Assembly (NCBI RefSeq): GCF_021130785.1
Contig: NC_060207.1
Span: 682,001 to 746,000 of the forward strand
Source of the DNA: Homalodisca vitripennis
Lineage: Eukaryota; Arthropoda; Insecta; Hemiptera; Cicadellidae
Length of the DNA: 64,000 nucleotides
Reading direction: 5' to 3'
In this document: piece by piece, positions 52,682 to 63,141 of the stretch
How positions within the stretch are numbered: the first letter of the stretch is position 1
Layout: every line of letters begins with the position of its first letter
Program-made: the position numbers and the translations under genes
The notes under the pieces: model-generated
Database searches by the model: none
What the model was told of the DNA's origin: nothing
The model's input: the letters and a program-made list of their open reading frames with translations, nothing else

Positions 52682-54822
52682 TTACACGGATAAAAACTTG
52701 AGGTGAAACGCCGATGAAACCTCACCTACCCTCTCAACATTATTTAGGTGTGGGCTATTCCCCCAAAAAACAATTCCATAGCTGAGAACAGATTGAAAGA
52801 GTGAGAAGTACACTGTCTTAACATAGTCATCAGGTAAAATGTCACTTAGCCTACGAAAAAGAAATGTTAATCTGCTTAGCCTAGTACACAGATGCTCTAT
52901 TTGTTTTTTCCAGCTCAAACTTTGGTCAATCCAGACTCCAAGGAACTTAACCTCTTTGCTAGTGTTAAAATTATTTATTGGAGGTACTGATCTCAGTCCA
53001 AAAATAATAGTTTGGGTTTTCTCCTCATTTAATAAGAGCGAGTTTGCAGAGAACCAATCAGAAACAGTTTTAAGTGAGTGATTAGCCATGTTTTCAAGTT
53101 GATTTAGGTCTCTATTGCATGTAAGTAATGTAGTGTCATCTGCATATAGGTATACATTACTTCTTAGACAATATGGTAAGTCATTAGTGGCTATAATGAA
53201 CAGAAGGGGTCCAAGGACCGAGCCTTGTGGAACACCACAGTTGCTAGTAGCGATAGAGGACCATACACCCCATGTATATACCGCTTGCCTTCGATTATAG
53301 AGATAACTGTTGAATAATTCAAGAGTTTTATTTTTTACCCCATAGAAACTAAGTTTATGAAGCAAAGTGCCATGGTCCACGCAGTCAAATGCCTTGCTAA
53401 GGTCAATAAAAGAGGCCCAGGCAAAGTTTTTATTTTCAAAGGCATTTCTAATATCCTGTTCCATAGCCCCAATTGCATCCATGCAAGACTGTCCACTTCT
53501 GAAACCAAATTGTTGTTTATTAAAGAGTGACCAAGACTCAAAATAGTGGTTTACCTGATTGTGTACAATGTCAAGTACCTTGGACAGGATAGGTACCAAA
53601 CAGATAGACCGATAGTTGCCTGGGTTGTGTTTATCCCCCTTTTTGAATTTTGGAGAGATTTTGGAAATTTTTAGGCATTCAGGAAAAATACCTCCTTGAA
53701 GGCAAACGTTAATACAGTAAGTAAGAGGTGTTACAATATAATGTACTATTTCTTTGATCAACCAATTTGAGAAACCATAGTAATCTTGAGATTTGGAGTT
53801 TTTCATCTTTTTGATGACCATAAGGACATCATCACAAGTTACAAGTTTAAAGTTAAGATTAGGCTGATCTATTTGTGTTAAATTAAGAAATTGCTCAAAA
53901 GTAGTCTCAGGTTTTACAATGTTATTTCTGATGGAACTGACAGATTCAATAAAAACGTTATTAAGAACACTGGAGTGTAAAGGAATACAGCTATGGTTGG
54001 ACTTAGATTGTAGGTTAGGTCTAATTAGGTTCCAAGCTGTCATGCATTTATTGTTAGATTTTTCAATTAGGTTAGCATTGTGATTAAGCTTAGCTTCTTT
54101 TATTGTTTTCTTGTATTTATGTACTAAATCCTTATAGGCTAGTTTGTTGAGGTTGTTCTGATTTATTTTAAAATTATCATATGCAAGTTTAACTTGACTC
54201 TTGAGCCTGACAAGATCTGATGTATACCATGATTGATTTGACTTATTAACATATTTGGGTTTAGTTTTATACTTACAGAGAGGGAAACATTGTTCAAAAG
54301 CGGTCTGTATACTTTCAAAAAACAGTGTAAAAGGATTATTAACTGCATTTACATGTGTAATCCAGTTGTACAGAAAAAGTTGATTATGCCAATTGATTTT
54401 ACTGATTTTTACCTTGAAGAGGTCTAGTTTCTGTTTTGAAAATAATCTGCGTAGAACAGAAATATCATCAGTCTTATCAGGTCCAATAGACTGTTCAGAC
54501 AAAATCCGAAACACTAATCCATCATGGTCTGATAAATATGGCAAAAAATGTCATTTTTGTTTATGTTTGAAAACACATTATCCAGGCAGGCTTCTCCTCT
54601 AGTAGGTTGGTAGTTGTGGTGGTAGAAATTAAACTGCCGAAGAACATTGAGAAAATCTACTACTGATTTTTTGTCCTTAGTGACATCAAACTGGGCGTTC
54701 ACATCTCCTCCAATGACTATTTTATAATTAATCCATTTCTTGAGATAGAGGAGAATTTTTTCTATGCTTTCAAGAAAGACCCATTCGTTGCTTTCTGGTG
54801 TACGGTAAATTGAAATAATTAT
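52682..54822 (-). mobile_element. CR1-like LINE ORF2 truncated at both ends
   Basis: From about 54822 downwards on the minus strand: endonuclease remains (ISIYRTPESNEW, VIGGDVNAQFDVTKD and, after a frame slip at a T6 run near 54540, PYLSDHDGLVFRIL), a lysine-rich linker, and a complete RT core. The RT has CLVPILSKVLD, FGFRSGQSCMDAIG, SFIDLSKAFDCVDHG, CGVPQGSVLGPLLF, YLYADDTTLL and VKFLGVWIDQSLSW. The 620-codon frame stops at 52682. After NNVER the expected tail is replaced by unrelated residues, so the 3' end is lost at about 52735. LINEs start copying from the 3' end, so loss of that end means a deletion after insertion. The left-over RT is itself uninterrupted. Confidence 0.85.
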
Positions 54823-54824
54823 GA

Positions 54825-54898
54825 AAGCGTGTGCAATCGGCCGTTTGAAAATGACTTTCTTTAAAAATGATTTTCACATGTTGCCCAGTGGATACGGG
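54825..54898. repeat. Palindromic dispersed repeat, copy 2
   Basis: Homologous to 27982-28055 over 74 bp. The central stem is GAAAATGACTTT with AAATGATTTTC, with compensating changes in both arms relative to copy 1 (TTAC/GTAA there, TGAC or TCAT here). It begins exactly where the LINE endonuclease sequence ends. Confidence 0.65.
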
Positions 54899-56099
54899 AC
54901 CTGGACCATTGTCCAAGGTATACCTATATATGTACATATAGCCATATGTCAATACAGGGACTGTCCTTGCACTAATCTAATGTAAATAAAAACGGGAACT
55001 AAGTTGGAAATAATATATATATATACATACATATAGTGATATGTACATAAATATCACACACACACACACATATATATATACATACCCGGCAGACCTGTTC
55101 TGCAGTGGTTAGTTGAATGAAACATCGCTCCCATTTTATTACTTAATAACAAATGTCTATGACTTTATTGTGAGTTGAGTGGTCTAATAAATAATTTTTT
55201 TTAAGAACTCATGCTGTGGTATAATAATGCTTGCTATACTTTGTGAGTATATTAATGTCAGAAACTGTCACTAACTCTGAAAGTGTATTTGCCGAGAGCG
55301 GCTGTAACAACAGGAATACAGTAGTATTAGCGCACAGCTGATCAGTACACGCCGCACGCTGGTCTGCTCGGCTGCTGTACCAACGTAACAGCACTGGTAG
55401 TCCCGCACAGGAATAACGCCCACTGCGCCGAGCCGGCCGGAGACACAACACGCATGCTGCCCTGATTGCCTTACTGCGGCTGCCACCCTGCAGGCGTCTA
55501 TATTGGCTCGCATACCGTCAAGTCTGCTTCCGTTGCACCGACTGCATAATTTAGAATAGTTCCGAACAATAATAATTAACAAAATTGATGTTATTATTTC
55601 CTAATATTATTTATTGAACAATTTCTTATGCATTTATCGACTGGCAATTGTTGTTGTTGTTATTTATTTATTGTAAATTGTTATTTATTTATTGTTCTGT
55701 TAGTTATTGCCCGATTTTAATTTAATTACCTATTTGTATATTTTATCTTAACCTGTTATTATTTATTTATTATCTGTTATATATTGTTATAAACTATTGA
55801 CCATTTGGTATATAATATTATGGAATGTTGACCAATTTTAATATAACAATTGGTTGCTGTTTATTTATTGACTGCTGTTTCATTTATTAACTGTTATTCA
55901 TGGTCTGTTAATTATTGCCTGCGTTTAATATAATGACCAATTTGTATATATGAATGGGCATGTTATGTATTTGTTATTTGTCATATATTGCAATCTATTC
56001 AAGTATTGACCTACTTAATAATTATTGACTACTGACAATCATTGGCTGTTATTTATTTATTGTTAGTTATTAGTTATTTATAACTGTTTTGTTTACATT
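54899..56099. other. Non-coding stretch with microsatellites and a GC-rich patch
   Basis: Contains (TA)n and (CA)n runs at about 55013-55080, a GC-rich patch at about 55310-55545 that resembles no gene, and a run of TTATTTATTGT-like phrases from 55650 to 56090. The GC-rich patch may belong to the 5' leader of the LINE that follows. Confidence 0.45.
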
Positions 56100-56134
56100 T
56101 AATATCTGTCTGTGAATCAGAAATAAGTTATAAC

Positions 56135-57452
56135 ATGCTTATAATAACTCGATCCTCTGACCTGCTAAACATGACTGACGGCCTATATTTTATTGATAAT
56201 GAAGTGATTCATATTGCTTCTCATCTTCATATCAACCTAAAAGCCATAACCACTCATTTTGGTGAGAATGCCATAAAAAACATTGTCCCACATATTGCTA
56301 AAATAATGAACCAGCTTAATGTAAAGTGTAAACAAATTAGTGACCTGGAGAAAGAACACAGTTCTCGTAACAGGGACCTTGAAGCTGCTGAGAATAGAGT
56401 GCAGACTCTCAACTGCAGTTTCAGAGAAAAGTCTGTGGAGTGCAATTTGTTGGAGGATGAGTCGACTGAGATCAGCATGGACCTGATCTTGCACAACAGT
56501 GTAAAGAATTGACGGAACAAAATCTAGCTCTAAGTGATAGAATTAAGGAAAATGTACAGTTAGATGTAGGAAATATAGATAATTTATTAGTAGACAATAA
56601 AGCAAAGGTGAAGCTTTGTGTGAAGAAAGAAAGTGTTTGTTGACTACCATAGAGGTGCTCGAGGCGGAGCTGGTTTGTTTGAGGGCTCAGATTGTGGGGT
56701 TGGAGGCGCGGGTCAACTGTTCAGTTGGTACGATGACGCCTTCCCCTGCCACGCTCTCTGAGACCCCTCTGATGGATCTCGGTATTGCCCCTGACAATCT
56801 CTGTGGTGGTGATGCCTCAGGTTGTTGTGATGCCCAAAGCACTGTCAACTTAGAGGCTCCTTTAACCAGTGAAAAAATTGTAGACAACGTAGCTTTTAGT
56901 TCAGGTAAAATTTTGATTATCAGTGATTCTCTAGTACGCCAGGCCAGCCTAAAGTGTGTGTATAAGGGTGTTAACAAGATGTTAATCAAGATCTGTCATT
57001 TATTCATTTTCATGTAGGCACAAACAACCTGAGGAGAGGTTACAGGGGATCCGGGGTACAACGGAGGACACGGAAAAAAACAGGCTCTCCACAGTATGGC
57101 TGACTTGCTGTTTACAACTAAAAAACATTTTCCAGATTCCAAAATATTTGTAAACAGCGTTCTCATTCGATCAGATATTGGATACAAAGCTCTTTTTGAT
57201 TTTAACAGTCAGCTTGAAATAATGTGTCACAACTTTGGTGTCACATTTGTGGAGGCGAACTGTTGGGTTGCGAGGCGAGATCTTGGCCGGGATGGCAGAC
57301 ACCTAAACAGGAGAGGTGTGGCGCGGCTGGCGGCACTCTTTGAGGCAGTGATGGACTTTGGTCTGACTGAGACTGAGCATTCTGCTGCAGTATACCCCTT
57401 AAGCTCAATCTCCAACTCACAGACACCTCCGATTCCGGGAAACGGGCAGTAA
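56135..57452 (+). pseudogene. LINE ORF1 with coiled coil and SGNH esterase remnant
   Basis: The first piece (56135-56512) has a coiled coil (KCKQISDLEKEHSSRNRDLE), and the second (56616-57017) continues with TIEVLEAELVCLRAQIVGLE. Esterase blocks are ILIISDSLVRQ (serine block, about 56913-56945), FHVGTNNLRRG (about 57006-57035) and GRDGRHLNRRGVARL (catalytic D and H, about 57287-57335). Breaks near 56512, 57017 and 57060 make it non-functional. The order is that of ORF1 in CR1-like LINEs. After the stop at about 57450, LAHVNMRSLNTGFDELHALV at 57474-57535 is the endonuclease start, so here ORF1 and ORF2 are separate, unlike the fused element at 47.5-51.8 kb. Confidence 0.7.
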
Positions 57453-57469
57453 GAGGGAGCAATTTTAGA

Positions 57470-58327
57470 TTGGCTCATGTCAATATGCGCTCCCTCAACA
57501 CTGGATTTGATGAACTCCATGCCCTTGTGTGGAGAAAAGTGTGGAGTTATAGACACATCAAGTATTATTGATCATCGAGAATTGAGAATAACAGACCACA
57601 GACTAATATATTGTGACTTAAGATTCGAACAAGAGAAGACTCAGGACAAGTTGATAAGGTACAGAGATTACTCCAAATTTAATTTGAATGAAACATTGGC
57701 AATGACTGTTGAAGTGGATTAGAGTAGAGTAGAGCATGTGATCTCAGCAGTGTTGATGACATAGAATATTTCATAACTTCCAAAATTAAAAGCATTTTTG
57801 ACAAACATGCTCCAATTGTTACTAAAAGAGTAACAAAAAATAAGGCCCCCTGGAGAACCCGCGAAGTTATAGAACTCACAAAAGTGAAAACCAGGTCGAA
57901 GAGGCAGTTTCTTAGGAATCAGAATTATGCTTACTGGTCAGAATATAAAAGAGTCAGAAACACACTGAGTAGTGCTATAAGATCGGCAAAGAAGAGATAT
58001 TTCGAAGATAAACTGGTCAATTGTAGAGACTCTAGTATTTTCTGGAAATGCTTACGGTAGAATGGTAAAGTGGAGTCAAAAGATCAAAAACTGCCTCCAA
58101 ACATGAATACTAATGATATAAACAAGTACTTCACAGAGATGGGCACGTCTTGCAAACCTGATGAAGCATGGGAGCAGTTTTATGATATGAACAAAAGGGT
58201 AGGACTAACTAAGGAGTTTAAGTTTAGGATAGTTTCACATGGTGTCAACAATGAATGAAATTACCTCTAAAGCAGTAGGAACAGACGACATCGATATTGA
58301 TATGATAAGAGCAGTAAGCCCAAATGC
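57470..58327 (+). pseudogene. LINE endonuclease remnant and pre-RT linker
   Basis: LAHVNMRSL begins the endonuclease, but nearly all of it is missing: by 57585 the text is already ITDHRLIYCDLRF, the SDH block at its end. The linker follows with NKAPWRTREVIELTKVKTRS and SAIRSAKKRYFEDKL in changing frames, and a further piece at 58070-58258. There is thus an internal deletion of about 150 codons. Host coding sense stops near 58327 at a nested LINE fragment. Confidence 0.65.
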
Positions 58328-58690
58328 TTAGTTAATAATTGCTAAATTTGATACTTTAAGTTAATTAGATTTGTCTAGTGCTTATCATCCGATACAAATT
58401 CCAGACCACGAAAAGTGCTGAGGCTTTATAATATGCTACCATACAATGTTAAATCGCTCAATGTAAAACATTTAAAAAATGAAATTAGATCTATTTTATG
58501 TGATATTTGTGTATACAATGTCAAAGAATTTGTTAATTTCTTAAAAACAAAAAATATTTAGGTAGATGTTTGTGTATAAGAACATATTTTAAATTAGTAT
58601 TATATAGTATGCTGTACGCAAATGATGCTCATGACACTATTCTCTGTATTATTTGTACAGTTTATGAATAAAGAATCTTTTGACTATTGA
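58328..58690 (+). mobile_element. Nested 5'-truncated LINE 3' end
   Basis: The piece reads RLYNMLPYNVKSLNVKHLKN and EFVNFLKTK to a stop at about 58560, the end of a CR1-like ORF2. A 3' UTR follows, closing with AATAAAGAATCTTTTGACTA. It interrupts the host LINE between its pre-RT linker and the THLVNMSLARDEFP block, which resumes at about 58698. Exact target duplications are not clear. Confidence 0.6.
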
Positions 58691-59850
58691 TTCCATTACC
58701 CACCTTGTAAATATGTCCTTGGCAAGAGATGAGTTTCCATAGACATGGAAGATGAGTATAGTCAAACCATTGCCGAAAACACATATATCAACAAGTGTTT
58801 CTCATCTTAGACCCATATCAATCTTACCAGCCATGTCGAAAATAGTGGAAAAAATTGGTTGTGAGACAAATTGCGGATTTTGTTGATGAGCAAAATATTC
58901 TCCCGAAACTCCAGTCTGGGTTCAGAAAACATCACGGGACATGTACTGCACTGATTAACTTGTTTAGTGGTTTAGTGACTTGTTTGAGACTCGGGACGGA
59001 GACCGGTGTAGTTCACTAGTCATGCTTGACTACTCCCAGGCTTTTGACTCAATTAGCCATTCTTTATTGCTTGCAAAGATGAAGTTTCTTGGTTTCGGGG
59101 ATAATGCACTAAACTGGTTTAGGTCATATCTTGTTGAGAGGCAACAGATGACAAGGATGGGTTCGATGACTTTTCTCCTCTGGTGAAAGCTAGGGGCGTC
59201 CCACAAGGAAGTTGTCTAGGCCCAGTACTCTTCACATTGTACACATCAGATCTGGACAACTGTGTGTGCCACTGCAAAGTCCATCTGTATGCCGATGATT
59301 GCCAGTTGCATATGCCATTTGGGTTAAATGGGTTGGAGGAGGCTATTGCTAATGTAAATTCAGATTTAGAGAGCATGCGAGTGTGGGCGGGGGAGACATG
59401 GTCTTAACCTGAACGCTAAAAAATGCACGGTTCTCTAAATAGCATCAGCAGCTCAGGTGCAGTGTATCAAAGAGAGCAACATGCAAATCAGGATTGGCAA
59501 CAAAAACTTGAGTGTAAGTGACACTGTAAAGACGCTTGGCGTTGTGCTGGACAGTGGGCTGGGTTTTTCTGACCATGTTTCTCAGAGAGCACTGGGGAGA
59601 CTGCGAGGCATGTATACGCTGAGATCCATCCTTCCAGAGTCCGTTAAGCTGCGTCTTGTCCTGTCTGTCGTGTTGCCAATTTTTTATTACTGTTTTCCTG
59701 CATACGGCAATAGCATCTCAAAGGAAGACGCAGAACGAATTCAAAGAACGCAAAACATTGCAATTCGATTTGTATACAGGCTCTGTCAAAGAGATCAGGT
59801 GTCACCCTTTCGAGATGCTGCAGGACTCATGACCATGGACTCATGACTCA
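58690..59850 (+). pseudogene. RT domain of the interrupted plus-strand LINE
   Basis: Blocks in order: THLVNMSLARDEFP, LRPISILPAMSKIVEK, LQSGFRKHHGT-like text at about 58905-58945, SSLVMLDYSQAFDSISHSLL (59010-59070), [20 protein letters not shown] (59195-59255), [13 protein letters not shown] (ADD box, 59283-59322), VKTLGVVLDSGLGF and PIFYYCFPAYGNSIS. Several frame changes and stops (for example near 58865, 59185 and 59405). It breaks off after AAGLMTMDS at 59846 where the minus-strand LINE begins. Confidence 0.8.
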
Positions 59851-61123
59851 TGGACTAGAATAGAATATATTTTATTGCGTTGACAATATATATTACATTG
59901 TATTGCAATAGTCAATAATACCAATTTTTTACGGTATTTATCTTAAAAACTAAATCAATTCACTCGACTTTCCATACAGTTGCACGCAGGCACACATTCA
60001 TACACATACAGAAAAACAAAATTCATAATTCGTGGGATCAACCCCCAGGATTGCAACACCACCGTGAATATCAATCCCAAGTGTGCTCCATGAACTCGCC
60101 AACTGAGTAAAAAGCACAAGACACCAGGTAGTGTTTTAATTGGGTTTTAAATTTTTTTGGATTTGTTTCTAAATTTAGTGTTTCAGGGAGATTGTTAATG
60201 AATTTGATCCCAGCTTGAGAAGGGAGGCGTTCAAATGCTGCTGTTCTATGCTGTCGGGCTCGAAAACGCCCCCGAGCTCTTGTCTCGTATTTGTGTATAT
60301 CACTGCCCTGCGTCAATATACACTGAAATCGACAGTAAAATGAAGTCTCTAAAATATACAAGCTGGGTAGAGTTAGCAAGTTGAGCTCCCTGAAGGCACT
60401 TCGACATGACTCTCTGTTGTTCAATTTTGCGATGATTCGAACAGCTTTTTTCTGCAGTCTGAATACTCTTTCCAAGTTTGATATGGCACAACTGCCCCAC
60501 AGAGAAATTCCGTACGACAGGTATGGAAATATTAATCCATAGTAAGCCATCATTAAGACATCAGACATACAAAACTTTGATCAATTTCGAAGGACAAAAA
60601 TTCCAGTTGCCAATTTAGCACATACACTTTCAATGTGAACTTTCCAGGTTAACCCTTTATCTAGGTGTATTCCTAGAAATTTAGCACGTAAACAGAAGTT
60701 GATGTAATTTGTCTTTTCATGATTAGTTTTGAGATTATTTACCAGAAAATTTTGAATGCAGGAATTAAGATCAATGAAGGTTTGAATCTCCAAAGAAGTT
60801 AGAGAATCAGCCCGGAAACAGAGAGTCGTGTCATCTGCGTATTGAATGATTTTCCCATATAAGGCTGACGCATGGATATTATTCACATAAATCAAGAAAA
60901 GGACAGGACCCAAGATTGATCCCTGTGGGACTCCTTGGTATATTCTAATAGTACTTGATACTGCATTCTGGACCTGAACACATTGACTTCTACTGCTCAA
61001 ATATGAGTGGAGCCACTGGTGTGCTGTCCCTCGTACACCACAGCCTTCCAGCTTGTGTAGTAATATACCATGATTAACAGTATCAAACGCTTTTGAGAGA
61101 TCAAGAAAGACACTGACTCGTGT
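59850..61123 (-). mobile_element. Minus-strand CR1-like LINE nested in the plus-strand LINE, 5'-truncated
   Basis: From 61123 downwards: [67 protein letters not shown], and after a stop and frame change near 60575 [50 protein letters not shown] and [13 protein letters not shown] to a stop at 60071. The 3' UTR reaches about 59855, with GACTCATG-type repeats at its end. GACTCATG near 59836 and GACTCGTG near 61127 may be the diverged target duplication. Only the second half of RT and the tail are present. Confidence 0.8.
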
Positions 61124-61134
61124 GTAGGATGCAG

Positions 61135-61398
61135 ACTTGCTGCCTTATAAACAATGTACTGTTCTAGCGGGAGCCACGGTACTTGGCAGAAAGGCTGTGC
61201 AGTCATGCTGAGATCGTTTGCCGCAACACTCGGCAGAGTGACCAACTTCACTTTAACAAAGTGAGGTTGGAGATTGGTCGAAGGGGGTTTTCCCATTTTG
61301 GTCCAAAGTTATACAACGGTCTCCCTTGTGACCTTAAATTGCTTAAAGGTCGCCATTTTAAACTTCAGCTAAAGCAGCACCTCTTTTCACTGGAGTGA
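61135..61398 (+). pseudogene. C-terminal tail of the interrupted plus-strand LINE
   Basis: REPRYLAERLCSHAEIVCRN, SDQLHFNKVRLEIGRRGFSH and FGPKLYNGLPCDLKLL form the usual ORF2 end of this LINE type and complete the host ORF2 left at 59846. The stop is at 61398, and the 3' UTR follows to about 61545. Confidence 0.7.
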
Positions 61399-61564
61399 AC
61401 GTTTTATAACTTTAACTTTGTACTTTTAACTATTTTAAATAAGTTTAGTGTCTAAAATATATTGTATCATGTTGACGTGAGATATTATGAAAAACAGATA
61501 ATCGCTTGAAATAAAAGGCATGGTTATTTATTTATTCATTTATTTTATATGCTACTAAATACTA

Positions 61565-63050
61565 ACCTAACGTAGATAAAAAAAGAATGAAACAAAATAT
61601 ATATACAAATAGCAACATGCCACTGCAGAGAGCGTCCATGCACCTATTTAAAACTAAACGAAACGAAATATATACAATTGGCAACATGCCACTACAGAGA
61701 GCGTCCATGCACCAACTTAAAACTAAACGAAACGGAAAAAAAAATTTGCAAACAGCACCATTTCACTGCAGACAGTGTTCACTGATGCAACGACACAGGG
61801 GAAGTTGACTTCATCCACAGGGGTTGCACCAACTGGATGGACGGGACGGGATGGTGGACGCAGTTTGGGATAAAAAGGCACACGATCGGGTTTTACGTAG
61901 TCATGGCCGGGACAATCACTATTTACACTGCTTACAAACTAATATATACATAAAAAAGAGAGATCATATTTTGTTGAGTTTGGATGAGATAAACGGAATG
62001 GAGGCCTAATTGTCAGTAAATCAAATATATTCCGCTTTTTATCCATTCAAAAAATTTTGCCATGCATTGTGTTTACTATGTAAATAAAATCAAGTAAAAA
62101 GTTAAATTTAATCTCGTTGATGTCATCTGAACTCAACTAAACTTGCTACGTGTGTACTGTCCCAAACAATATATGTAGATTGACCGAAATGTTCAATTTG
62201 GAATTTTGATTTGAAAACAGTGTGGTTGACGTCCAATAGTAAAGTGAAATGGGAAGCGAAAAGAAAAAACCCAAATCCCATATTACTTAATTTGGATTGT
62301 TTGTGACAGGACAACACGTGTCATTATTTACTATGTTTTGATGGTAATTTTGAATTTTGACGTATGTCGATAGAGTGTTCTTCAGGCATTTAGGAAATTG
62401 TACGTGGAGTTTGTGTGAAAGAATCAAGATTCTGTTAAATAACACATTGACAATATACATGTATATATAAAATAAAAATATATAAAATGTATATTGCTTT
62501 GTATAACTATAAACAACAGAAAATAATAAAAAAATAAAACTGTGTATATCATTGTATAATAATAGATTGCAGTATAAAATATAACTTTGTATACACACAG
62601 AAATGTATGCCATGCAATACATTTCGGCAAATAATTGTATAACACTGTATACAATACAAAAATGATAATAATAAATGTACGTGTATAACTTGTGTACACG
62701 TCAAGTGATAAAAAATAAAAATGCAACATATAACATTGCATTGTATAGACATTCAGTAACAGAAAATACATTGTTACTAATAATTGTATAACACTGTATA
62801 CAATTTAAAAATATTAATAATAAATATATATATATGTATAACTTGTATACATGTCAAATAATACAAAAAAAATGCAATATATAACATTGCATAAAAAATA
62901 TAAAAATGATAAAAATATATGTGTATAAGTTGTATACACATTCAATAATGAAAAATAAAAGTGCTTTGTATAACATTGTATACAAATATAATAAAGAATC
63001 TTGACTCTTTCTGTGTATAATGTAAAATATATATATACACTGGGGGGAAA
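61565..63050. repeat. Dispersed repeat copy B
   Basis: Matches the two halves of copy A (28150-28515 and 30416-31290) in the same order and orientation. It starts with three tandem units of about 65 bp (AACATGCCACT-CAGAGAGCG, then TCCATGCACC and AAAACTAAACGAAACG). TAGTCATGGCCGGG, GTTTGGATGAGATAAACGGA, GGAGGCCTAA and GGCATTTAGGAAATTGTACG follow. The last 600 bp are an AT-rich stretch bounded by GAATCAAGATTC and GAATCTTGACTC in inverted arrangement. Non-coding. Confidence 0.7.
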
Positions 63051-63141
63051 CATTAAAAAATGTAATGGTGCTACATGATTTAGAAAAATTACAATTTCCT
63101 ATATGACTGGCAAACTAATTTTGAATAATTTTGCTGATCAA

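Larger units (their letters stand above)
56100..61545 (+). mobile_element. Old plus-strand LINE, interrupted by two other LINE pieces
   Basis: Host parts in order: ORF1 (56135-57452), endonuclease start and linker (57470-58327), RT (58690-59850) and C-terminal tail (61135-61398), then a 3' UTR with AATAAAAGGC and a T/A-rich tail to about 61545. Inside it lie a 5'-truncated LINE end (about 58328-58690, plus strand) and a minus-strand LINE (about 59850-61123). Removing both gives the usual CR1-like domain order, which supports the reading of nested insertions. Many stops and frame changes; dead. Confidence 0.75.

Noticed and set aside
55209..55582. Minus-strand frames of 80 and 103 codons in the GC-rich patch
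   Set aside because: They overlap in two frames of the same strand, are rich in arginine and cysteine as expected from composition alone, and match no family.
62450..63053. Minus-strand frames rich in Y, I and F as membrane proteins
   Set aside because: They arise from AT-rich repeats (TATACA, ATAATAA) and are low in complexity.
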